A DNA stretch of 64,000 nt from Bryum argenteum (Eukaryota; Streptophyta; Bryopsida; Bryales; Bryaceae): NCBI GenBank assembly GCA_037043015.1, contig CM073326.1, positions 14,764,345 through 14,828,344 of the forward strand, in the 5' to 3' direction. Made by a program: the position numbers and the translations under genes. This document shows, piece after piece, positions 1 through 11,689 of this stretch. Below the pieces are notes generated by a model that saw only the letters and a list, made by a program, of their open reading frames with translations, was not told where the DNA came from and made no database searches. Within the stretch, counting starts at the first letter, position 1; each line of letters begins with the position of its first letter.

Positions 1-320
1 ACGTGTTATGTACGTTGAGGAGTTGAGGAGATGTTCGAGCTTCTGCACTGCCTCTGATCAGTCTTCAGTCGAGATGAGCTTGACATCTTCAATTGGTAGG
101 ACAAACATAGTTGAATTTGATATTGGATAGTAGAACTAGTCAATTGATAGATATAGACACTCGTAGTAGAATTAGTATTTAGGTAGACAGAATGAGTTAC
201 CTCAATGTGCTCTATATTTATGAAATGAAAATTTGAATTTTTTGTACCACAAAAAAAACAAAAAAAACATGTGTTTTCTTCTCATCAAAGCTGGGTTGTT
301 TCTACACATAAAAGTGCAAA

Positions 321-630
321 ATTTTCATGTTGTGATAAAAATTCATGAGAAGAAATAAGACATTTTTCATGTGGAAACTCAATTTTCACGTCAATAAATA
401 CTCAAGTTTTAATGATAGCAAAAATTCATGAAGAGAAATTGCTCATTTTTCATGAGGAACCACTTCCCCTATTCCCATTAAAATCTTGACTTTTCATGAC
501 AAGAAACTCCAAATATATGAGATATTCATGACATGAAGAGGTCATTTTTCATGAGGAGAAAATCCCATGAAAAATGAGGATTTTCATGTCATCTCCCCAT
601 GAAAATTCCCATTTTTCATGGGTCACATTC
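321..630. repeat. Cluster of TTTTCATG / CATGAAAA motifs
   Basis: About ten copies of TTTTCATG or CATGAAAA occur in 310 bp, often extended to ATTTTTCATGAGG. The clustering is visible by eye. It may be a degraded tandem array or part of a larger repeat; I have no evidence for a regulatory role. Confidence 0.6.
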
Positions 631-770
631 TAGTTGTGAAGGTCTTCTCCTACTGATTCCTATTAAGATGTGTGGATGGAGAATGAATAGCAAAATGAGT
701 ACCTGGTGAGGCGGAAGGACTGGCTGCGGGGATAGAGAGTGAGAAATGGTGGCTTAGGCTGCCATTAGTG

Positions 771-830
771 CAGAAGCTGCCCACTCAAGAGCAGCTTAAG
801 TTTCAGAAGCTGCCCACTCAAGAGCAGCTT
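771..830 (+). repeat. 27-bp exact direct repeat
   Basis: The 27-bp segments at 771-797 and 804-830 are identical and separated by AAGTTT, so the period is 33 bp. Read in one frame they encode a repeated peptide beginning QKLPTQEQL that ends at a stop. No extended ORF precedes it. It may be a remnant of a coding tandem repeat. Confidence 0.75.
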
Positions 831-988
831 TAGGAGATCACCGCAGTCTTGATGGAGGATTGCAAGGACCTGCTGGAGGAGAAGTACTTTTAAAGTCGCA
901 CATGACGTTTAGAGTCATCGCAGAACTCAGAGTTTGAGTAGATAGCACCCTCAATCGGAAATGTCGTTGCATTTCGGTATAAATTTCT

Positions 989-1567
989 ATGTTGGAAATT
1001 ACGGTGATGGTGCAGGGGCAATTACGGCATCTGTTTCACGCATACTGCAATGCGGTTTCCGCAACCTTCAGATCTGGAGCTAGAGTTCAGTCCTCAGGAT
1101 CTAGGGCGTTGTCGATATCGTTCAGTGATGGAGAGAATGTACTGAAGCGTTGCCTGGAGAGGCTGCGAAGCTACGAGAAAGGAGTGTCGAAAGGCGCGGG
1201 CACCGAGTCTTGCATCCGGTTTCGACCTCCTGCGCATATTCTCATTCAGCACAGTGGAGATATCGATCTGGTGTCTCAGGAATTGATCGCTGCCGAGAGG
1301 ACAATGGAGGTCTCCATCAATGTTCCCGATCGCGACTTCGAGTGCCTGCTTTGAACCATGATATTGTATTCATACGTTCAGCAGATGAAGTTCATCTTCA
1401 CTGTAGACTTAAGGTCTACGCGGAGCCCAAACGGTTAATTTCATGCTGTCAATGTCGATTCCAAAGTGAAACCCACCATCCGGGTCCGAGGATTCGGTAC
1501 TCTTCACGAAGTCGAATTGTGTGAGCGTCGTAGTATGGAAATGTGGCTTGAAGCTACTCGTAAGTAA
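989..1567 (+). pseudogene. Unrecognised coding-like segment with two in-frame stops
   Basis: One reading frame runs from an ATG at 989 to a TAA at 1565-1567 and looks coding at both ends. It is interrupted by a TGA at 1352-1354 and a TAA near 1436. The first block is 121 codons. The last block includes the peptide TIRVRGFGTLHEVELCERR. I cannot assign a family. It could be a decayed gene, or two exons whose intron I cannot place. No targeting signal or membrane segment is evident. Confidence 0.3.
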
Positions 1568-2852
1568 CGTTTAACGCCCATGGTGGAGGGTCTGAAATAG
1601 CTGCTGAATAATTTTGCGAAAGAATCTGAAAGAATCCTATGTGGATAGCTTCTAGAGCATGAAACTCTACGCAATCCAGCAGGGGGGAAGTTGTAAATAG
1701 TTTTTGATGACAACCTTCAGTTTCTTCGAGTCTGAGTACTAAGACATTTCCGAACTTGCTAATCGAAATCCAATCGAAGATGTCATGAAAGAGTGTGGTG
1801 TGTAGTTTGAGTGGCAAAGTGGTCAGCATCGATAGTCGTTATCTACTTTCAATATTTTATGAAAGACAACTGAAGGCAGAAGTTTCATTTTGTTTCAATT
1901 TTGTCGGATGGCATTGAGTAAACTTCCACTTTCGTGAGTACCTTTCACGTAACTTATTCTGACCTCTTATCCGTCCATGTGTTTGGAGGGTATCACGACC
2001 CTTAGCATGCGTTTCTGTAACTGGTAATTTTCCGAGAAAGGGGAGCTTTCGTTCTGGAGACAACCTAGATAAGTTCCTGGCTCTCTTTCGAAAGATCTGG
2101 CAACAATCAGTATGTAGCAGACCCACCCGTCGAGTCACTGACTGCTTCGGGCCAACAATTTGTATCAACGCTACATTCGATCACACCGATCTGGCGATCT
2201 TTGCTGACTTCCCCTCTCCAAAACGATTACAGAGAGTTGCTACTCATGGTGAGCTGGGATTTTGTACACTTGGTGCAAAAGGAAGTTACTTTGAACATCT
2301 TATTTGATATTTTGAGGGATTTCCAACCTCCCAATTTAATGACAACTTAGCTTGAGTCAATCTAAATTGTATCTACAGATTAGGTTCTTCCCTGAAACTG
2401 AACAAAACTACCAATCGTTAGCATTTTCAAATTGTCAGAGCTTACTCAAATTTGTCCAAATCGAGCATACAAGGTGTTTTTGACATATGCAGAGAGAGTA
2501 AATGACAAATATCACCTCATATACCCTATTCAGGCAAATTTGAGTAAGTTATGACCATTTGAAAATGTCACTAATTTGTAGTTTTGTCCTGTTTCAGTGA
2601 AGTACCCAATCAGTGTGTACAATGTTGCTCGACTCCACCTAAAATATATTTTCTCTCAATCATGCAATTTTCCTATTATAATGAATATGGTGTACTGTAC
2701 AATGCCGGAGCTTATTGTAAGCTAGTAGAATCTGTAACATAAGGTGTAGGCCTGTGTCTCTGACTTTCCAAGTTCTGGATTATTGAAAAGAAGGCAATTA
2801 TCCAGTGTGTAAAGGTTTGCATTCTCACATCACATACGTCTGAGATACATCG
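1568..2852. other. Intergenic DNA containing a foldback element
   Basis: Apart from the inverted-repeat element at 2354-2635, I see no gene or RNA here. The short ORFs on the minus strand show no family resemblance. Confidence 0.5.
2354..2635. mobile_element. Foldback/MITE-like element, about 282 bp
   Basis: Two arms of about 100 bp (2354-2454 and 2535-2635) are imperfect inverted complements around an ~80-bp loop. The best-matched inner stretch includes ACTCAAATTTG with its complement at 2535-2545, and CAAAACTAC with GTAGTTTTG. The element is non-coding. I could not identify a convincing target-site duplication, so superfamily is open. Confidence 0.65.
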
Positions 2853-2859
2853 GTGATGT

Positions 2860-3240
2860 ATGATTATGCATCTGCATCTGGGCATACATGTGTAAGATCA
2901 ATGCTTGTGATTGAAGTGCGATTAGTAAGGCAAGGTCTTCATCCCCTGAATGCTCAAATTCGGAAGACTACATGCATATATAGCAACTTCAGCACATTGC
3001 ACACAAGTAGGAAATGGCCTGTTATTCGCCGGTTAACTTGCAATTCATCGACGGGTATCCGATGGGTACTTCACGCTTATTCGAAGGGAATCACGGTGGC
3101 TTTTAAAGTCGTCAATACTCCTGCATGCCGGGCACAACAACCGGAGTACTTCGAGGTACGAGTAAGTTTCCATAGTGCTGAAATGTTCCGAGCGGGTCAA
3201 TCACAAATCCAAGTACTGTAGTGGTGATGGACAAGTAAGT
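2860..3240 (+). repeat. Duplicated 5' flank block, unit A
   Basis: This block upstream of the first LecRK is clearly homologous to 11690-12040 and more weakly to about 8160-8510. Shared landmarks include TATCCGATGGGTACTTC and ACAACAACCGGAGTA. In unit C the homology continues to the LecRK start. It marks the left side of the repeated gene unit and probably holds LecRK promoter sequence. ORFs within it are not conserved in frame, so I do not call a gene. Confidence 0.7.
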
Positions 3241-3733
3241 CCCAGAAAGTATGGATAGTCGGTGCTGAGATCCACTTACTAGCTACCGATAAATCCAGCG
3301 ATCGACACTAGAGTCAGCGCTAGTATGACGACCAACGACCACTTAGACCTTGACAGTTAGCCAAACTAGAGATTCTTGTACATCAGCTTAGCGAAGTTAT
3401 TTAGAGCTGGGGGAAGTCCGCTGTTTCAGGAAGCATCTGGCCCCTCCACCAGTGCTGTAGAATGTTACTTACAAGCAGCTTCAGCCACATTATTGTTCTG
3501 TACGAAGAATCATATTTGTGCGTGATTCGTTTAGTTTGGCGGTGGGTGGTGAACCAGCGGTAGCCTATGTATCAGAGGATTTCAGAGCTACCAGCTCCAA
3601 CAAAATCTTCATTCGCCCCTTTATTAGACCTGTGTTTCTCCACCCTTTCGTGAAGCAGCTGCTGTCTAGATGAAAGGCTCGTGTGGATGATCGGAAGGTC
3701 GATAGTGCGCGAAGGATTGGCACTAGGTTATCG

Positions 3734-6700
3734 ATGGGGTTCCTTGATCACTGCAGTTGTGTGTTGTTGTTTTCTGTTAGCATACTTTTGATGCTGGAAG
3801 ACCACCACTCTGTCGACGCTGCTAAGACCTTTGATCTTCAGTGGAATCAGGCTTCTCGGACTAACTCTCAAACGGACCTCAGTTTTTCAGAATCTGTGTC
3901 TTCCTTGGGTAGATCGACGAGGCATCTGTGGCCAGAGCGTATCCGATTCAAGGACGATACAACGGCTCCTGCGTTTTCCTTCAGTACCAGATTCGAGGCC
4001 TTTCTGTCCCTTGGCGGACCCTCCACTCGTCAAGCAGGTTACGGAAGTAAGAACCATACAATCAATAAACTGGAGGGATTCACCTTCGCCATAATTCCAG
4101 AGAAGTTGAATGCTTCTTTTGGTGGCGATGGAGGCTACCTGGGCCTGCTCAACGCCACTTCCGATGGCGATCCCGAAGCTCGTATACTTGCAGTCGAGTT
4201 CGACTTCGTGAACAACCCCGAACACTCCGACCCGGATGGAGTGGATGGAGGGTACCATATTGGAATCAATTTCAACAGCATGAACTCAACCGCTTGGGCT
4301 CCAATGACGAGACCTGGACCTTCAAGATGGGGTTACACGTACCTGGACGTTTGGATAGATTATGATAGCTCAGTGGGGACGTTGAATGTGACGATCGCGG
4401 ACAGTAAGGCTGACCATGGTTGTCCTCTCAGCGGCAACAAGCCTCCATCTCCTGCACCAAGTGAGCTTGGCGTCATTACTAAGAATACCTGTAATTTTTT
4501 GAGTCACAATGTCGATCTTTCAACTGTGCTAAATGAGCATATGTACGTCGGTTTCTCAGAATCTCACCACGGCAGCGACAGCGGCATGCTCGTGCATGGG
4601 TGGAGTCTGAGGACGAGCTCCTCCGGGCCTAGTGCTCTCAGTCCGTCCTTGCCATGTTCACATCCATCAGCTGAGCGACGTGTATTGTCGCTGCAAGGGA
4701 TTCTGGTGATCACTTCGGTGGTTGTTCTCGTGGCTGCCATCGGGTGTTTGCTGCATGGATGCTGGGTATATCGTCGGCGGGTTGAGAGACGGGGATGGCG
4801 GTTCCAAATCGACCCTGACGGCTTGCCAGCTACGGAAGTCCACAAGTTCTCTTACAAGGAACTCTCGCAAGCGACTAAGAAATTCGATCCGAAGCTGTTG
4901 CTGGGGCGAGGGGGGTTCGGGAACGTGTTCGAGGGCTTCTTGCCGGGCAACAGAGAGTTCGTGGCCGTGAAGCGCGTGGCGGCTGAGTCGAATCAGGGGG
5001 AGCGCGAGTTTATGGCGGAGGTCACGACCATTGGAAAGATTCGGCACCGGAATTTGGTGCGGCTGCAGGGGTGGTGCCACGAGCGAGGAGAGCTTTTGCT
5101 GGTGTATGATCACATGCCCAACGGCAGCCTGGACAAGCTCCTGTTCGGCCCCAACAATGCCCCTTCACCAGATTCCCAACCTCAACAGGACGATGCTGAA
5201 TCGCTTGACTCCGCCGACCTGGTCAAATTCCCCTGGGAGAGAAGGTACGCTAGTGATCACATCCTCCCATACATGATGCCCTGCAAGTCGATCAATAGTG
5301 ACAATCGATTGATTGGAGGGTCATCAAACACTCACGAGTGCAAGGAATTTATGACATCGCTATGTCGTTCCTGCTTGCGACGAAGTAAAGAGACTTGGTA
5401 GAATGACCTGTTCAAATGGATGATCACTAATAGGAAAATCGTCCATAAATGACATAATAAATTTTACATAAATGATATAGTGTCTATAGGTTCTTCACAA
5501 TGACTTAAGAAATGGTTTTGAGTATAATGGAAAAACTGAGTAAAACACATCCATAATATGATTGTGTTTTCATGTATTGTCGTTTCTTCTGGGCTTCTGG
5601 CTGTGTCCTTCAACTATAAAATTACTTCCTTTGTTCTCTCTTTTATTGAGGCTTTCCTACTAGTCGGTGGATGCATGTTGTACGATTACGATCATGGTGA
5701 AATTGTGAACTTGAAGATGTGACGATTCATTCAAGTTCATGTTTGTGTGGCACTGTGGCCATGGCAGGTATAAAGCAGTTATAGATGTGGCAAGGGCGTT
5801 GGTGTATTTGCACACGGAGTGTGAGGAGCGCATTATTCATCGAGATGTGAAGGCTGCCAATGTGATGTTTGATGCCAAGTTCAATGCTCGGTTGGGCGAC
5901 TTTGGCTTGGCTCGCTCTTACAATCACAGCTTGTTGGCTCCGAAGAGCACCAATGTGGCCGGTACATTCGGTTACCTCGCCCCTGAATTGTATTATACAG
6001 GTATGGGCATCAAATTTTCTATAATAAATTGGGCATATGCCATGTGATGTTGAGTAGGAAATCAATCCACTTTAAATTTCATTTGTCTCTTTAACAAGAC
6101 TGAGAGAGATATGTGCCAACATAAAAATGTATATCTTCTGCTCCCAGTCTCACCCGTAATTGAGTAGATGTGTTTTTGAAAATTTCTTTTTTCATCCTGA
6201 GATGTTGAATCGCCAAGATTAAAATTGTTCAATGAGAAATGAGTATCGAATAAGATATGAGGTAAAATGGCAAGGGCCACATCATAATAAGAATAGCAAT
6301 GAAATAAATCATTAGATATCATATAGTTGTAGTAAAAATCAAAGAATTGTATTTGACAAGTGAATTTCAATACATTTGAGGTGAGTTATGTAGGCCAAGG
6401 TGGAAATAGCTAATGCCACATGTGATGACTTTTGAATCTAGAACACAAGACGGAGAAAAATTCTAAAGAAAAGATTTTGTAATTTTCATCCTTATAAGTT
6501 AGTACAAATGGCCTATGTAACTCACAAATTGTTCTTTACTCTCATTCACATTGATCAAAGTGTCATTGGACGATCATGCTCATACATCATACATGTGGCC
6601 AATACAAGTCTTTCTAGTGTTTGAACACAAATCCATAATTAAAATGATTGTTATTGAGTACAAGTTTATCACAAGAATGTGATCTTGGTATTTGGTTATA

Positions 6701-7204
6701 TTTTAAATAATGTCTGTGTACAAATAGTTATATGTACTTACATGTAAATATTTGAAGGTTTGAACAATACAAATTTTATCTAATTAAACTTTGTTGACTT
6801 GTACAATAGGTAAACAAACCGAGCGAACAGACGTTTTTAGCTATGGAACTTTCCTCTTGGAGGTGGCATGTGGAAAAAAACCCATTTATTATGAAAATGG
6901 CAGCGAAACAATGGTGTTGGTAGATCACGTGTGGAAGATGTGGGGGGACTCCAACATACTCAGTGTTGCAGATCCAAATCTTAGAGGAGTATACAGTATT
7001 ATTGAACTAAACATGGTCTTGTGTTTGGGGTTGCTATGTTCACATCCTAACCCCATTATGCGACCATCAATGAAGCAAGTATTGCTCATCTTCAATGGTG
7101 ATGCCCCCCTTCCACAAGTACCTTTTACAAAACCTAGTGGTGGTTATGAATTTGAAAGAAGTTTTTCACTTGGTAGCTCTTCTACTACAAATCATGTTTT
7201 GTAA
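3734..7204 (+). CDS. L-type lectin receptor-like kinase (unit A)
   Basis: A plasma-membrane receptor kinase with a legume-lectin ectodomain. Exons are 3734-5244, 5768-6000 and 6810-7204, all in phase (712 aa). Residues 1-29 look like a signal peptide. The lectin domain spans about 40-285 with the metal-site segment AVEFDFVNN and the HIGINFNS strand. A membrane segment lies at about 321-349. The kinase has LGRGGFGNVF (~389), VAVKRV, HRDVKAANV (~527), DFGLAR and the LAPE segment. I chose the start at 3734 because the same MGFLDH start is kept in unit C, where the upstream in-frame ATG is cut off by a stop. The usual sugar-contacting Asp before GF is Glu114 here. The introns are AT-rich. Ligand and pathway are unknown; the family is associated with sensing extracellular signals and immunity in angiosperms. 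Confidence 0.9.
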
Positions 7205-8150
7205 CTCATTACAAATATATATCAACTCGATCTCAATAAAAAATTGTGAGAAACAACATTTGCAACTTAGAGGTTTACTGAGCACACTTTATCCACTTTG
7301 CAAGTTCTATGTGAATGCGTTTGAAAATGTTGAAAAGTCTTATGTTTACAATTGAAAGTGTGACAAATTATGGGAGGAAAGTGTCTCTTTGTCAACAAAT
7401 CTAGCTTTTTGAATGACAAATTGTATTAGGACTTTAGAAACCGTATATATATGAATATTGGTTACATCCTAATAACTAGGTAGGAAACCAAATTTGAAAT
7501 TTTAGGTACATGCTCTTTATAGGCCCACACTTGACTTTTTCTTGTGTCATAAACATAGGATTCAACGTAATTGATAACAATATCTGTGGTGAATTTTCAA
7601 ACTAAGTATGGAATTTCATTCAATGTGATCATCTTCTACTTGTTTCCCATGAGATTTCTCTATATGGTGCGCTCATACATCTCACTTCCGTCCAAAATTC
7701 ATTGTGATGCGTTTGTTTGATGGGCCATTTGCCTAAAGTGGGGAGTTGGATGAGTTGCCCTGCAGGCCATGCATTGAGATCATTCTTTCTATTTTGAAAA
7801 AATCTCTCAACAACCTCCTCACAACAGGCCTAGTCATTGACGCGTTCCAGGTTTAAGTATTCTCAATTACACTTCTGTTCATACTTTTTCTTGGTTAGTT
7901 ACTCTTCTTCTCCGAGGACATTGGAGTCAACTAACTTAGTCTAGATGGTATGTTGGAATAGTGTACATGTAGTACCAGGCAGTACAGAGACGGAGCTCAG
8001 TGCGAGATAGAGTGTCGGTAACGTGAGGAGTAGGCCAGGGGCTACTCTGATTTTACTAATTCTGGAACGTTAGAATAAGGCAATGACAGAGGTGAGTAAA
8101 CGTTTGCACTCAGTCTGATACTCCCATACGCGTGAGTTACATTGGTGCAA
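7205..8150. repeat. 3' flank of unit A with duplicated segment
   Basis: No gene is visible. The stretch at about 7560-7760 resembles 10320-10510 and 15450-15610, the 3' flanks of units B and C. In those units the flank leads into glycosyltransferase sequence, but in unit A nothing like it follows, which suggests it was lost. Confidence 0.55.
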
Positions 8151-8159
8151 GAATTGGTA

Positions 8160-8510
8160 AATTGTCATGCATCTGGGTGTATGAAAGATCAATGCTTGTC
8201 AATGCAGTTGGATTTGTAGGGCACGGTCGTCATCCGTTGTATGCTTAGATTTGCAAGGCTGTCTTGATCGGAACTTCTGAAACAATGCAGACAAGTAGAA
8301 AGTGACCTGTTGATCCGCTTCTGCGCCCTGTTCATACAAATTTTGGATACGTATCTGATGGGTACTTCTATTCTTGCCGTTCATGTTTATTCGGAGCTAG
8401 AGAGACATGGCAGGCTTTAAAGTAGTCGCTCCCCCTTCATACCGGACCATACGACCAGGAAAATTTTGAGGTTCGATTATTATGATGCTTCCCACGAGTC
8501 AATCCCGGAG
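8160..8510 (+). repeat. Duplicated 5' flank block, unit B
   Basis: This is a decayed copy of the LecRK upstream block. Landmarks such as CTGATGGGTACTTC and TTTAAAGTAGTCGCT align with units A and C. It sits just before the truncated LecRK copy. Confidence 0.6.
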
Positions 8511-8668
8511 GTTAACGATTCGAGTGTAAGTGGTGTTTGCCAGAATGCTTTCGGACGTCCATTGTTTCAGAAATCATCTGGCTGAGCACTGTCCGATCTC
8601 ACGCTCGTGGAATTGATATGAGAGTCGATATGATTCTGGTAGTGGCGAGGGTATGCGCAAGAGAATCG

Positions 8669-8925
8669 ATGGAGTTCCTCGATCAGGTGAGTTCTGTGAT
8701 GTTTTTGGTTGCTCTAGTTTTGATGCTGGAATTCCACCACCATGTCGATGCTATGAGTCGATCGATTTCCAGTATGATCATAAATCAGCATGTGGTCTAG
8801 ATCCAGCAGATCATAGGTCATTAGGCTTGGTTTGATTAGAGAGCCCGGTACTATGGCCACTTGAGTCTTATCCAATGCAAGGAAAATGCAACGGCTCCCG
8901 TGATTCCCTTCAGATTTTCTTCATT
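8669..8925 (+). pseudogene. Truncated L-type LecRK pseudogene (unit B)
   Basis: Starting at an ATG at 8669, the peptide MEFLDQVSSVMFLVAL and the HHHVDA segment correspond to the signal peptide of the two intact LecRKs. Similarity continues through degraded lectin N-terminal sequence, with in-frame stops after 8800, to about 8925 (the AATGCAACGGCT segment). It then stops abruptly. The rest of the lectin domain, the membrane segment and the kinase are absent, so the copy cannot make a receptor. Confidence 0.85.
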
Positions 8926-9173
8926 TAGCTTGCATGAATTGAAACCTTTTGCAGGTTGTAGAGTTTTTCTAATTATTTTTGAAAGATTAGATCACGCCTC
9001 AAATTCCTCATTCATAAGGAGATTTCATGGTTAAAGTTTGAAAATACTATTTGAAATCTGTATAAAATTGCCCAAACTATGGTATATACTCATTCGTTCT
9101 CAAAATTTTTCCCAAGAGCAATTAGATTGGAGGAACTTTATAAATTCACCAAGTAGTGAGAATTTACTTAACT

Positions 9174-9221
<48 letters not shown>

Positions 9222-9768
9222 TTTTAACTTTTTTTTTTTAAACTTTTTTTTTAAAACTTTTTTTGCACATGTAAATGAGGTTGTAAGGCATGATCCCACC
9301 TTTCGGATTTCGGATCCAATTATTTTTTACATCCCACTTTATTGTCAAAGACCAATCTTTATATTTGAACTTTGGCATAATTACCTCTATGTGAATAATC
9401 AAACATTTCTTTAGATTTTAAATATAAGGACTTTGACGTATGAGGATAAAAATTGTAAACATGATGTTAGATATATGACTCTAATACACCTAGGAACAAG
9501 AATTTGAAGAGCGTCATCTCAAATTTTCTACCAAACATGGTTTTTAGGACCTTAGAAACTAGTTACCCTTTCTGCAACAAGGGAAAAAACACAATATCAT
9601 AAACACATTCTATCTTTTATTTGTATCGAAAAGCTTGAGCATGGCCACTTGTTAACTCAAAACAACATGCCATGCAATGCAATCATTGAGGATTTGCCTT
9701 TGACAGTATGAATGGCCATTGTTCAAGCACGGAATGCTATTCACACACGGAATGCTATTCACCTTAAG
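8926..9768. other. AT-rich DNA replacing the LecRK body in unit B
   Basis: Where units A and C carry lectin and kinase exons, this stretch holds unrelated AT-rich sequence including a long T tract. I see no gene. Confidence 0.5.
9178..9218. repeat. Poly(T) tract, 41 T
   Basis: There are 41 consecutive T residues, followed by further T-rich runs to about 9264. On the minus strand this is a long A tract, possibly the tail of a retroposed sequence; I could not identify a body for it. Confidence 0.85.
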
Positions 9769-10250
9769 GGCACCCTCAAAATGACAAAATCCACTATACA
9801 CTTGCTCTCTTACCGTGCACGGTAACCTCCCTGTAATCTTTTTCAACGTGACGATAGAGAAGTTGTTGCTGGAAACAAGAAGAGAAAACAAGCAGCTCAA
9901 AACGCATGCAATGGGGAGCGGATGGAAATAGTGGGGAACTTGTGATGGAACACATACAACCCCATATTCGTTAAATTGGCCCAATCCCCTTTATATTTGG
10001 CCGCACACTATTCAAATAAATAGAGTAAAGTGAAACAAAAAAGTTTTAAAATGGGAAAATATATTAATAATTTATTTTAGTCCTCTCAACGCATGTTGAT
10101 TTAAATGTAATTATCTACATGGCATTGTTTTCATTTGTGCTATATACACTATTTCAAGCGGCCAAAATAATAGGGATTGGCCAATTTAACGAATATGGCG
10201 TTATACATTATGATGTATGGATGGGGTTGTAAAAATATTGAGGGCACTCG
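9769..10250. mobile_element. Foldback element, about 480 bp
   Basis: The ends are related inverted sequences: GGGCACCCTCAA at 9769-9780 and TTGAGGGCACTC near 10239-10250. A stronger inner inverted pair lies at about 9940-10015 and 10140-10215, sharing CCAATTTAACGAATATGG and its complement. Parts of the left half are unpaired. No coding capacity is seen. It is probably a non-autonomous element inserted in the decayed unit B. Confidence 0.5.
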
Positions 10251-10319
10251 GCAATTCCGAAAAGCTCATGGAAGAAACTGTTTTCAGTGTCGATAGATAT
10301 TGAGAGCAAGAGTGGCCAT

Positions 10320-10510
10320 GACCGTAGGATTCGATGCAATTAATAAAACCTGTAATGAATTTCCAAAGCATGGGATTTCATCCAAAGTGAACATCTTCTA
10401 CTTTTTTGCCATGATGTTTCTGTAAAGGGAGTGAGCTTGCACACGCTCATTCATCACACTTCTGTGCAAAAATCACTGTGATACTGTTACATGGCCTTTG
10501 TCTAGCAAAC
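10320..10510. repeat. Duplicated 3' flank block, unit B
   Basis: Resembles the LecRK 3' flanks at about 7560-7760 and 15450-15610, including the CATCACACTTCTGTGCAA region. It joins the truncated LecRK copy to the glycosyltransferase fragment downstream, supporting a LecRK plus glycosyltransferase duplication unit. Confidence 0.5.
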
Positions 10511-10707
10511 TTGGAAATCAAATTCAATAAAAGAAGCGTTTGATCACTTGTGGGGATCACACACTACGACGCACCCTGAACATACCATGCAATTCTAGTT
10601 GCAACTTCGAGTGCACTGTGCATCTAGCTAGATCAAACATCAACTCTTGCGCCACCAAGTCACGCTAATGCTACCAACACTGTACTAAAAGGAGTGAGAA
10701 TACGGTA

Positions 10708-11680
10708 CTATTGAGTGGGTACTGAAGGGAGGCCCAGAGCCAAACTGTGGATATCCCCGCTAGTAAGGGAGCTGCCATGGCGCATCTCTCCAAGCGTAAG
10801 GCAGAAGAGGCGTTCGAGCACACAGCGGGGATTGGTTCTTACACCCCAGCTTCCCACCGAAAATCGCCACGCGTGACCCCAGCCCGACTGTTTCATCAAC
10901 CCTTGCGCTATCAAGTCATGCTCAAAATTGCTGTACAAGACACACGGAGTTGGGTCATCAAGAGTAGAAGCTGCAGCTAGAGAACCGACCAGCTGTGCGT
11001 ACGTCTTGCAGATCCTCTCACTGGCTGCCGAGATGACCTCCAGCGCCCGTGACGCTACGAAGAAATTCACCAGTGACACCCAGCGTGGCATCTCCCCCCA
11101 ATCCCGCATCTTGCTCCCACGAGACTGACCGTAATGTAAGCCCATCACCACACTCAAGTTCTTAAACGTGTTTGAGTATTCTTTACAATCGAATCGAATT
11201 AACTCTGCTTTATCCTGTAACATTCGATTGTATACTTTTGGCGTGTCTGAAATCACCACCATCCGAGACCTCTTCCTAACAGACAGTTTTCACTGACATG
11301 AGAAGGAATGTCTTAGTCTTGTGGGCAACTAACGAACACTTGATTTTCATAGAATAGCGGCGAAGAACTATATTCGCGCATTAAGCTTACTTGTTAGCAA
11401 AAGCTGATATAAGTCGATGATGGTGAGGATACGTTTATCGTACACAAGGTAAGTAAAATAGTAAACTAGAGAAAATTCCTTCTTTCAGGATCAAGAGACA
11501 GAATTCTAGCAACTTTGTACTACATCAAGCACTTGATAATATTACCAAAGGTGCCCACTTGTTGCTTTCATTTCAGGATGTGACTAAGATAAGCTGAAGC
11601 ATCCGTCGGTGCCTCCTAGCTATGGTGTAAACGAAGCGTTAGGCGAGGTCTGGCTCTCTGCCCTCCATTCATCTGCATTT
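10708..11680 (-). pseudogene. Glycosyltransferase pseudogene fragment (unit B)
   Basis: The minus strand from 11262 down to about 10860 closely matches the C-terminal half of the glycosyltransferase at 16142-18424, including NTFKNLSVVMGLHYGQ, MRDWGEMPRWVSLV and LMKQSGWGHAWR. After AWR the frame shifts and the authentic C-terminus is lost. Homology resumes at about 11595-11680, matching 16918-17010, after a non-matching stretch. The N-terminal exon is missing. The copy cannot encode the enzyme. Confidence 0.85.
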
Positions 11681-11689
11681 GGGCAAGTG

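Larger units (their letters stand above)
1..988. other. AT-rich intergenic DNA with short repeats
   Basis: I see no gene here. At 321-630 the octamer TTTTCATG or its complement CATGAAAA recurs about ten times at irregular spacing. At 771-797 and 804-830 a 27-bp sequence is repeated exactly with a 6-bp spacer. Neither matches a family I recognise. Confidence 0.5.

Noticed and set aside
3683-3733. Upstream in-frame ATG for LecRK unit A
   Set aside because: In unit C the equivalent ATG runs into a stop, and the signal peptide starts at the conserved MGFLDH.
4667-5113. Minus-strand ORF in LecRK unit A, and its counterpart at 13496-14047
   Set aside because: Antisense shadows of the kinase domain. 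They occur in both paralogues only because the sense sequence is conserved.
9038-9220. ORF ending in a phenylalanine run
   Set aside because: It is translation of the T tract.
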